Assembly: GCA_038217425.1 (NCBI GenBank)
Contig: JBBQPM010000058.1
Span: 1-34,646 of the forward strand
Direction of reading: 5' to 3'
Length of the DNA stretch: 34,646 bases
From: JAIEPT01 sp038217425
GTDB lineage: Bacteria; Planctomycetota; Planctomycetia; Gemmatales; Gemmataceae
Within the stretch, counting starts at the first letter, position 1. Every line of letters begins with the position of its first letter. Shown here piece by piece: positions 16,333 through 23,001 of this stretch. The notes under the pieces are model-generated. The model was not told the DNA's origin. It searched no databases and saw nothing but the letters and a program-made list of their open reading frames with translations. A program made the translations under genes and the position numbers.

Positions 16333-19300
16333 TCACTCCGCGTCCCAGAGCAGCACGCTCTGATCCCAGCTACTGGAAATGAGGCGATTGCCGTCGGCAC
16401 TGAACGCGACGCCGGTGACGCCCAGTTTATGGCCCTTGAGCGTGAGCATTTCTTGCCCGGTGGCCACGTCCCAGATTTTGACGGTGCCGTCTTCGCTCCC
16501 GGAAGCCAGTCGCTTGCCGTCGGGGGAAAACGCCAGGGCGTGGATCGGATGCGTGTGGCCTCGAAGGACGCGCTCGGCCCTACCCGCGTCCGGATCGAAG
16601 AGCGTAATGGTTCGCTCATTGCCTGCAAAGGCGATCCGAGATTCCTTCGGATGATACGCCAGCGCGTGGATCGCGCCCTTCGCCAGAGTCGTCCACGAGG
16701 CGAGCAACTTTCCTTCCCGCGGATTCCAGAAAAACAACGCTCCGTCGACTCCGCCGGAAACCAGCCGCGAGCCCTCGCCGCTTAACGCCAGCGCGCGGAT
16801 CGCGTCGGGATGCCCTTCGAGCCGAAGCCAGGATGTCGGACTCGCCAAAACTTGAATCGTCCGGTCGTCACTGGCGCTCGCAAGCATACCCCCTGACCAA
16901 ACCACCGCCCGGATCCAGCGCTTGTGTGCCGGCGGGGTCAGCATGTACCCGCTGCCGTTGATCGATGGCTCGCGGCGGAACTCGATCTTGCCTGCTTCGG
17001 AACCCGTCGTCCAGCCCCAACCCGGCGCATAGGCCACGCTGTGCAGCGCGCCTTGCCCGACCGCGTATGGCGTCGGCACGTCGCTTTTCTTCAAGTTCCA
17101 GGCGTATAGCGAACCGTCCGCGCCGGCGGCGGCGAATTCGTCGCGAGTGCCGCCGAACGACACGCCCAGCAAACTCGACGGCGCCGGGAACGCCTTGTAC
17201 TCCGCCTGATTCAAATCGAACGTCACCGTCGCCAGCAGATCCCCGGCCGCGCTGAAGGCCACCGTGCGCACCTTCCCCGCTTCGCCGGGGAGCGTCTTGA
17301 AGAGTTTCTTTTGCGGCAAATCCCATACGACGATGCTCTGGTCGTTGCACGACGCCGCCAGCAGTTTGCCGCTCGGGTTGTACGCCAGCGAGCGGGCCGG
17401 GCTTTTGAGGCCGTCGAGCTGAAACTGTATCTCGCTGGTGAACGGGTTCCAGAGCGTGAGCTGATTGTCCCAGCTTGAAGAGGCGAGCGTGTTGCCGTCC
17501 GGGCTGTACGCCAGCGCGGTGACCCAGTGGCTGTGCAGGCACGGCAACCCCGACTGCGTCTTCTCGGCAATATCCCAGAAACGGACGGTTTTGTCGAAGC
17601 TGGCCGACGCCAAACGCAAGCCGTCGGGACTGTAGGCGAGGTCGGCGACGGGATACGTATGGCCGGCGAGCGTGGCTTCGAGCGTGCCGGTCTCGATCTT
17701 CCAGACCTTGACCGACGCATCGTCGCTACCGGTGGCAAGCGACAACGCTTCGGGATGAAAGGCGACGGCGTTGATGCGGCGCTCGTGGGCTTTGAACGAA
17801 AAGAGCTTCGTCCCCTTGTCGAGATCCCACAGCTTGACGGTGCCGTCCTCACTCGCGGAAGCCAGGAACTGCCCGTCGCCGCTAAAGCGCAGGCTGCGCA
17901 CGGGGCCCTGATGGTGGTCGAGTCGCTGAAAGCGTTTGCCGCCCTTCTGACTCGGATCCCAAAGCACCACCGAGCCGTCCTCGCTTCCCGTCGCGAACTG
18001 CCTGCCGGCGGGGGGCCGAAAGGCGACGGCGACGATTAACTTCGTGTGTCCCTTGAGAACGAGTTGATCCGACTGGGTCAACTTCTTGAGGAGGTTGAAC
18101 TCGAAGCCGATCAGCTTCTCATTGGGTTTTTCGAGCAGGTCGCGGAGCCGGGTGATCTTTCCTTCGGTCAAGGCGTCCTGAGCGAGGTTCATCTGGGCGG
18201 CATAGAGGCTGCGTTCGGAAAAATCCAGTTCCTTCTGGGTGAGCGCCTCGGCCGTCCGGGCGCGCTGACTTTCGTCGCCAGCTTTCTTCTCGGCAATCTC
18301 CGCTTGAGCGCGTTTGGCGTCGGCGAGCAGCCAAAGACTCATCATGCCGAAGAAACCGCCGACGACGACGACCGCGAGGATCGCGAGCAACGCCGCCACC
18401 CCAGGCGAACGCTTCATCCATTTGACGGCGCGTTCACTGAGGCCGACCGGGCGCGCCTTGATCGGCTGATTGTCCAGGAACGCCTTGAGATCGTCGGCGA
18501 GAGCCTGAGCCGAGAGGTAGCGTTTGCGCGGATCCTTCTGCAACGACTTGAGGCAAATGGTTTCCAGATCGCACGGCACCTTGGGCTGCAGACGTCGAGG
18601 CGGGACCGGATCGTCGTTCTTGACTTGCTGAATGGTGTCCAGGACGGTTTCGCCGACGAACGGCGGCCGACCGGTGAGGGCGTGATACAGCAAAGCGCCT
18701 AAAGCGTAAATGTCGACGCCGGGGCCGAGCTCGCGGATTTTCCCCTCGGCCTGTTCAGGGGCCATGTAGCTGGGAGTGCCGAGGATGGAGCCGGTGCCGG
18801 TGTGGTCTTGCGATCCTTCGCCGATCTGCTTGGCGAGACCGAAATCGGTAATCTTGGGGGTGCCTGTGAGCGTGAGCAAGATGTTGGTCGGCTTGATGTC
18901 GCGGTGCAGGATGCCTCGCTCGTGGGCGTAGTGCATGGCCCGCGCGAGGGGTTCGACGAGTTCAGCGGCTTGCCTGGCGGGGAGCGGGTTGGTCTGCAAC
19001 TTGGCGCCGAGCGTCCCCCCTTCGATGTACTCGAGGGTGAGGAAGGGGCTGCCCTGGTTATCGCCGACCTCGTAGATCTGCACGATGTTGGGATGCACGA
19101 GCTTGGCGACGGCCTCGGCTTCGGTCTGAAAGCGATAGCGTTCTTCGCTGAGATCCTGGAGCGAGGCGAGGATCATCTTGACGGCGGCGAAGCGGTTGAG
19201 GCCGAGCTGTTTGGCCTTGTAGACGACGCCCATGCCGCCGCGTCCGATGACCTCGAGAATATCGTAGCCGGGCAGAATTAGGGGAATATTCGTGCCGGGG

Positions 19301-19617
19301 ATTTTCGGACGATCGCCGTTCTGACGCGGACCGTGCAGAATTTTGGGAAGCGACCCCGAAGATTCCAGCGGCAAGGTGGCGTCGTTCGGCGGCGGTTCGA
19401 CAACGGCAGTCGGGAGCGTGAAGCCGACCGTTTGTTCCGGAGAGATCGTCGAGGCCTGCAGACGTTCGGTGGGGCCCAAAGGCACGGGTACTGAGTGCGC
19501 GGCGGTGAGAGCGCTGGGATCCTGATTGGCGCCGCATCGGGGACAGCAAACGGCCGTGCCGACGTCGAGGTCGGCGGACCATTCGTGTCCGCATTGACAA
19601 TGGAGCGGTTGGGCCAT
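16333..19617 (-). CDS. Membrane Ser/Thr protein kinase with N-terminal zinc ribbon and C-terminal WD40 repeats
   Basis: A 1094-residue Hanks-type kinase. An N-terminal Cys cluster (C7, C9, C24, C25, C28) suggests a zinc ribbon. The kinase domain (about 117-385) has GRGGMG (125-130), the ATP Lys K147, HRD at 238-240 (HRDIKPTN), DFG at 258-260 and APE at 286-288, so it should be active. One membrane helix is at about 406-430. A charged coiled-coil-like stretch (432-500) follows, then WD40 repeats to the end, with many copies of LAYSPDG or VAFSADG and WD/WN units, forming one or two propellers on the far side of the membrane. The ATG at 19617 is preferred over one 15 nt upstream, as GGGA lies ahead of it. 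It probably senses or scaffolds an external or periplasmic partner; its targets are unknown. Confidence 0.93.
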   Translation of the reverse strand: MAQPLHCQCGHEWSADLDVGTAVCCPRCGANQDPSALTAAHSVPVPLGPTERLQASTISPEQTVGFTLPTAVVEPPPNDATLPLESSGSLPKILHGPRQNGDRPKIPGTNIPLILPGYDILEVIGRGGMGVVYKAKQLGLNRFAAVKMILASLQDLSEERYRFQTEAEAVAKLVHPNIVQIYEVGDNQGSPFLTLEYIEGGTLGAKLQTNPLPARQAAELVEPLARAMHYAHERGILHRDIKPTNILLTLTGTPKITDFGLAKQIGEGSQDHTGTGSILGTPSYMAPEQAEGKIRELGPGVDIYALGALLYHALTGRPPFVGETVLDTIQQVKNDDPVPPRRLQPKVPCDLETICLKSLQKDPRKRYLSAQALADDLKAFLDNQPIKARPVGLSERAVKWMKRSPGVAALLAILAVVVVGGFFGMMSLWLLADAKRAQAEIAEKKAGDESQRARTAEALTQKELDFSERSLYAAQMNLAQDALTEGKITRLRDLLEKPNEKLIGFEFNLLKKLTQSDQLVLKGHTKLIVAVAFRPPAGRQFATGSEDGSVVLWDPSQKGGKRFQRLDHHQGPVRSLRFSGDGQFLASASEDGTVKLWDLDKGTKLFSFKAHERRINAVAFHPEALSLATGSDDASVKVWKIETGTLEATLAGHTYPVADLAYSPDGLRLASASFDKTVRFWDIAEKTQSGLPCLHSHWVTALAYSPDGNTLASSSWDNQLTLWNPFTSEIQFQLDGLKSPARSLAYNPSGKLLAASCNDQSIVVWDLPQKKLFKTLPGEAGKVRTVAFSAAGDLLATVTFDLNQAEYKAFPAPSSLLGVSFGGTRDEFAAAGADGSLYAWNLKKSDVPTPYAVGQGALHSVAYAPGWGWTTGSEAGKIEFRREPSINGSGYMLTPPAHKRWIRAVVWSGGMLASASDDRTIQVLASPTSWLRLEGHPDAIRALALSGEGSRLVSGGVDGALFFWNPREGKLLASWTTLAKGAIHALAYHPKESRIAFAGNERTITLFDPDAGRAERVLRGHTHPIHALAFSPDGKRLASGSEDGTVKIWDVATGQEMLTLKGHKLGVTGVAFSADGNRLISSSWDQSVLLWDAE

Positions 19618-19814
19618 TATTCCCGGTCTCATGGGAGTTGGAAGCAGTCCCCTCCGATTCTAAAGCGGAACGGGCCGATTTCCTAGAAGAACTCTCCCAT
19701 TTTACCAAACCGAGCGTCGGCGCGTGCGCCATTTTCGGCACGAGCGTCAAAGTCGGACTCTTGATTCGCGCCTCGGTTGACGATTTGTCAACGGGCAGTA
19801 AAATTCAGGCTTCT

Positions 19815-19887
19815 GGGGCGGTAGCTCAATTGGGAGAGCGCAGCGTTCGCAATGCTGAGGTTGAGGGTTCGATCCCCTTCCGCTCCA
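19815..19887 (+). tRNA. tRNA-Ala (anticodon CGC)
   Basis: A complete cloverleaf of 73 nt. Acceptor stem GGGGCGG pairs with CCGCTCC; D arm GCTC/GAGC; anticodon stem CAGCG/TGCTG with loop TTCGCAA, giving anticodon CGC; T arm GAGGG/CCCTT with TTCGATC loop; discriminator A. The CCA end is not encoded. It reads the Ala codon GCG, common in this GC-rich DNA. A hairpin terminator follows directly. Confidence 0.95.
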
Positions 19888-19892
19888 CTTCG

Positions 19893-19927
19893 AAGGGCTT
19901 GCGACGATGTCGCAAGCCCTTATTTTG
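19893..19927 (+). terminator. Hairpin terminator after tRNA-Ala
   Basis: A perfect 13-bp stem AAGGGCTTGCGAC (19893-19905) / GTCGCAAGCCCTT (19909-19921) with a 3-nt loop is followed by ATTTTG. It lies 6 bp past the tRNA, the expected position of an intrinsic terminator; the U-tract is short. Confidence 0.75.
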
Positions 19928-20107
19928 TAAGCACTTCCAGCCTCCCCGTCTTCACGGGACTTGCCGAATCGTTGAGATTTTGTCTGATCTCATGTCCGAT
20001 CGTACTTTGAGGCGAATGTATTCGTTCAGCTCATGCAGCTTGCCGCGCATGCGGCACTTCGCGGAGCAGGATTAGAGCAGTTAGCGTTTGTATTGCACCT
20101 CGGCCAC

Positions 20108-20191
20108 GGCGAGCCGGTTCGCGTCAGCGCCCGGAGTACAGGTAGATTGCAAGTTCTCGATACTCCGGGCGCAGACGCGAACCGGCTCGCC
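20108..20191. repeat. Inverted repeat, GGCGAGCC family, copy 2
   Basis: The 31-nt arms 20108-20138 and 20161-20191 are nearly perfect complements (GGCGAGCCGGTTCGCGTCAG, then CGCCCGGAGTA). They belong to the same family as 10355-10432. The copy ends 24 bp before the left end of the TIR element at 20216. The rest of the 19928-20215 intergenic stretch holds no gene I can support. Confidence 0.8.
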
Positions 20192-20215
20192 ATGCAGTGG
20201 AAACGTGAGCAGTTC

Positions 20216-20536
20216 TAGTTGGACAGCGCCGCTTTTCACACTGGGTAGGGGTGATTTCAGACTGAGCAAGTCGCGCGATTCTAATGGGGGCGTACTTGAA
20301 TTCGGCCTGTAAGGCCGTCTCGTATAGCCCAGGCCGGAGGCCTGGGTAAGAATTAATCCTAGTACGGCCCTGATGGGGCCGCTCGACATCCGCGTGCAGT
20401 TGAGCGGCCCCTACAGGGCCGACTACAGACACAAACCTACCCAGGCCTCCGGCCTGGGCTATATGAGACGGCCTTACAGGCCGAAAAATCACAACCGCCA
20501 TCGTTGTCCGCGGGAAAAAGTGGCGCTGTCCGGCTA
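20216..20536. mobile_element. TIR-bounded palindromic element (complete copy)
   Basis: A 321-bp unit. TA then GTTGGACAGCGCCGCTTTT begins at 20216-20218, and AAAAAGTGGCGCTGTCCGGC then TA ends at 20536, so the ends are inverted copies flanked by TA. The core 20304-20482 is a nested palindrome built of GGCCTGTAAGGCC, CCCAGGCCGGAGGCCTGGG and CGGCCCTGATGGGGCCG, each mirrored on the other side, and matches the core of 8459-8779. No transposase or other gene is inside, so it would need an enzyme supplied elsewhere. TA flanks suggest, but do not prove, an IS630/Tc1-type origin. Its right end is 24 bp from the stop of the DUF4926-like gene. Confidence 0.75.
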
Positions 20537-20559
20537 GACGAACGCCTTTGTTTCGGTGG

Positions 20560-20697
20560 TCAAAGTGCGATCGTTGCGCCGCCGCCGTCCACAACCTCGA
20601 CCTCGTAGGCGACGCCGTTCTTGTATACATGCACGACCGCTCCAGCATCGCCATGATGAAGCTGTTCGTGCTCGGGTTCGCAGTCGAGATAGGTCAC
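20560..20697 (-). CDS. Short DUF4926-like protein
   Basis: A 45-residue frame that starts with GTG overlapping the stop of the upstream antitoxin-like gene (GTGA). It reads LHHGDAGAVVHVYKNGVAYE and ends VEVVDGGGATIAL, a clear match in pattern to DUF4926 proteins, which are usually about 60-75 residues. Both ends are short: the family's leading segment is reduced and the tail stops after ATIAL. A frame change just before the stop would continue with TTETKAFV and end at the TAG that is part of the neighbouring element's TA boundary, so the tail may have been altered. DUF4926 genes often sit beside small antitoxin- or DUF6883-like genes; the function is unknown. Confidence 0.6.
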   Translation of the reverse strand: MTYLDCEPEHEQLHHGDAGAVVHVYKNGVAYEVEVVDGGGATIAL

Positions 20698-20930
20698 GAC
20701 AGCGGCTCCCGCGATTCCAGGGGCAATTGCGGAGGCCGCTCAAACGTTGGATCGGAGACGCTACCCGCCATCGAGCGCACGAAGGCGATCCACTCCGCTT
20801 GGGTCATTGGCTTGCGGGCCGATTCAATCACCACACGCACCGATTGATTCGCGTTCTCAATGCCAGTTGGTACCTCCAGATGCAGGGTGCCATCCGGACC
20901 GATAACGGAATCAATGACAATGTTACTCAT
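20694..20930 (-). CDS. Small VapB-like antitoxin family protein
   Basis: A 78-residue protein: MSNIVIDSVIGPDGTLHLEV, then PTGIENANQSVRVVIE, a swapped-hairpin-like N-terminus. It ends with MTQAEWIAFVRSMAGSVSDPTFERPPQ, a C-terminal segment seen in planctomycete antitoxin-like proteins that precede small partner genes. The stop overlaps the GTG of the DUF4926-like gene (4 bp), so they form one unit. The antitoxin role is inferred from fold pattern and context; the partner is not a recognised toxin. Confidence 0.65.
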   Translation of the reverse strand: MSNIVIDSVIGPDGTLHLEVPTGIENANQSVRVVIESARKPMTQAEWIAFVRSMAGSVSDPTFERPPQLPLESREPLS

Positions 20931-21000
20931 GGTGATTCGCCTGACTGGCCCCGCATCATTCCTGCGCCGGTCAGCATATTACGGCCTGCCGGCGTTCTAT

Positions 21001-21423
21001 TTACTGTATCCGTTCATTAGAATCCGCACCCGCTCGGCGGTCAAGCAGCCTCGTGGGATTTCGCGGTTCGCTCGCTTCCAGAACCCGTGGCGGCGAGTTT
21101 GCAAGCTTGCTATCGGCAGCCGCGCCAGGTGGCAAGCTCGCCCCCACGATGGGGGCCGCGGGCCGATCGATGGGCGGAACGTCGCTACGCTTCGCGGTCG
21201 GCAGCGGCGCTGTCGCGACGGGTTGCGGCGTCGGTTCCGCGGTCGGCGACTCCTCCGGCTCCGGCGTCTTGGGCGCCGTGCTGGGCTTGCCGAGGATGTA
21301 CGGCAGGATCATCTTGGCGGCGGTGAGGTTGCCTTCCAGCGCCTTGGCGTACAGGACGCGGGCCAGGGCCTGGACTTCCTCGACAGTGAAAGCGCCTGCG
21401 AACACGGCTTGCATACAGGTCAT
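21001..21423 (-). CDS. Pro-rich protein with a short conserved helical head
   Basis: A 140-residue protein. Residues 1-48 (FTVEEVQALARVLYAKALEG ... NLTAAKMILPYILGKP) resemble the helical segment seen in DUF5681-like and related proteins, where VQALVDKAKAGDLAAARL-type sequence precedes YxLGKP. From about residue 49 the sequence is low-complexity, rich in Pro, Ala and Thr, and probably disordered. The ATG at 21423 has AGGAG upstream with good spacing. I do not recognise a function. The AT-richer stretch just upstream (21450-21480) probably holds its promoter. Confidence 0.6.
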   Translation of the reverse strand: MTCMQAVFAGAFTVEEVQALARVLYAKALEGNLTAAKMILPYILGKPSTAPKTPEPEESPTAEPTPQPVATAPLPTAKRSDVPPIDRPAAPIVGASLPPGAAADSKLANSPPRVLEASEPRNPTRLLDRRAGADSNERIQ

Positions 21424-21553
21424 GGGGCGATCTCCTGAATGGAACGTGATGTGTTTATATGTACATTATCACAATCATTCAGGGCGTGTCAACGGCGGGG
21501 GGCGCGAATTTCGGATTTTTTTGAGCGAATGAGAAAGGTGGTAACGCAAGAAG

Positions 21554-21575
21554 AGCCCGCGTTCCGTCGCGGGCT
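21554..21575. terminator. Hairpin terminator between the lipoprotein and Pro-rich genes
   Basis: AGCCCGCG (21554-21561) pairs with CGCGGGCT (21568-21575) around TTCCGT. It lies 42 bp past the lipoprotein stop (minus strand), followed in that direction by CTTCTT, and is placed to end that transcript. The U-tract is weak. Confidence 0.55.
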
Positions 21576-21616
21576 TTGGCGTTCATCGGGGTGTTGCCAG
21601 GGGTCCGATGCGTCCA

Positions 21617-22066
21617 TCAAGGTTGGGTGCGCGAGGTCGGGATCGCGGGGGTGGCGCCCTGGGCCTGGGCGTCGGCGCCGTTCATTTCATTGAGGGCCGT
21701 TTCGACTCGGCCGACCATCGATTGCAGGTCGTTCTTGAATTGCGCGAGTTGCTGACGGGCCTGGTCGCGTTCGCCGGTGCGCACGACGAGGTCGGATCTG
21801 ACGGCGTCGCGTTCTTTGACGACGCCTCGTAGTTCGTCGCGCTGGAGTTTGAGGTCGGTGCATTCGACTTCGAGTTGCTGCACTTTGCGTTGGTACTTGC
21901 GATTGTTGGCGATTTGTTCTTGATGGTCGGCTTCGAGCTTCACCATGCGTTCTTCGATTTCGCGGTTCTTGGAGACGGCGGCGCTATTTTTTTGTTGGGA
22001 ACACCCCCACACGCCCAATGAGCAGACAAGTAGGGCGGCGAAAAAGACGGGGTTGGCATACTTCAT
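21617..22066 (-). CDS. Coiled-coil lipoprotein
   Basis: A 149-residue protein with a lipoprotein signal: MKYANPVFFAALLVCSLGVWGC, with C22 in the lipobox LGVWGC, so the mature protein should be lipid-anchored at the cell surface or periplasm. Residues about 33-130 are charged, Gln/Glu/Arg/Lys-rich heptad-like sequence (REIEERMVKLEADHQEQIAN ... LQSMVGRVETALNEMN), a long coiled coil. The tail is short and Pro/Thr-rich. It is most like small structural or spacer lipoproteins; no catalytic motif is present. Flanked by a hairpin terminator downstream. Confidence 0.75.
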   Translation of the reverse strand: MKYANPVFFAALLVCSLGVWGCSQQKNSAAVSKNREIEERMVKLEADHQEQIANNRKYQRKVQQLEVECTDLKLQRDELRGVVKERDAVRSDLVVRTGERDQARQQLAQFKNDLQSMVGRVETALNEMNGADAQAQGATPAIPTSRTQP

Positions 22067-22252
22067 GGGTGGCTCCTCGAGGAATTTGAGTAAGTCGGCG
22101 GGGGATGAGAGACGGGCTTTCGCATTCTGCTTTATTCGCCCATATCTCCCGTTTGCACACCCATTACATCGTCGTTCCAGACCACCGACTTTACCTCGTT
22201 CGCCCTTTTTTCGAGAAAATAGTTCAACCGGGCAATTTGCGGGCTTCTGGAT

Positions 22253-22861
22253 CTATTTCTCCCACTCGTCCGCCAGCGAAAGCAACTTGCGCAGCGGCAA
22301 CTCGAATCCCGGCAGAATCGGCGTCGCGAACGTTTCTTTCTCTTTGATCAGACGCTTGCGCTCCCGTTTGCCCGGGCGCGAGAACACCGTCAGGTCGCGC
22401 TCAAATCGGCTGAACACCCAGTATTCGCGCACGCCCAAAGCGAGGTACTCGTCTTTCTTCTCGACGTAGTCGCGGAGCCAATTCCGCTTGCCCAGCGAAA
22501 CGAACTCGACGATGATCGTCGGCACATCGTCGCGGTTGGGCCGACGACCGAGACCGGCCCAAATCACACGATCGGCCCGGCGCCGATTTTCGCCCGTGAC
22601 GATGGTGTGTTCGAACAAGGTCTTGTCCAGCGCCTTACCGTCGGGATGGTCTTCTTGGTAATTCCGTAGCAGGCGTCCCAGTTCTTCATTGGGATCACGT
22701 TCGTTTTCGAGCGGGATGGGCGACACGACGAGAATCCCCCGAATGAGTTCGTAACGCCAACCGTCTTCGAAATCCGCCTTGTCGAACTCGGCGGCCGTCA
22801 TGCGTAGGCCGGCCGAGTAGGGGCACAGCGGAATGACCTCTTTTTCCAGCTTCAGGATCAT
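22253..22861 (-). CDS. Uma2 family (DUF820) putative restriction endonuclease-like protein
   Basis: A 202-residue protein with the Uma2/DUF820 pattern: MTAAEFDKADFEDGWRYELI, then RGILVVSPIP, then ENRRRADRVIWAGL, VPTIIVEFVSLGKRNWLRDY, and EKKDEYLALGVREYWVFS. The acidic D of RRRADRV and E of IIVEF with K of VEKKDEY match the PD-(D/E)xK-like arrangement of this family. Uma2 proteins occur in large numbers in cyanobacteria and planctomycetes; their nuclease activity is inferred and their role unknown. The ATG at 22861 has AGGAG upstream, and the extension to 23011 overlaps the divergent cytochrome gene. It is a single-gene unit. Confidence 0.85.
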   Translation of the reverse strand: MILKLEKEVIPLCPYSAGLRMTAAEFDKADFEDGWRYELIRGILVVSPIPLENERDPNEELGRLLRNYQEDHPDGKALDKTLFEHTIVTGENRRRADRVIWAGLGRRPNRDDVPTIIVEFVSLGKRNWLRDYVEKKDEYLALGVREYWVFSRFERDLTVFSRPGKRERKRLIKEKETFATPILPGFELPLRKLLSLADEWEK

Positions 22862-23001
22862 GATGGCATCTCCTATTCGAATCTTACTGGTTGCGCTCCG
22901 CCTCGAAAAGCGAACGCGGGTGCGCCATGGTCGGCGCGATTTGCGTCTGCTAGGATACGTCTGTCGCGGCGCTCGGGTCGAGGCCGCGCGGAGGTCTTCG
23001 G

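Noticed and set aside
20081..20389. Open frames across the palindromes at 20081-20654 and 10264-10638
   Set aside because: They read straight through inverted repeats, and the sequence is explained by the repeats; no family resemblance or ribosome binding site.
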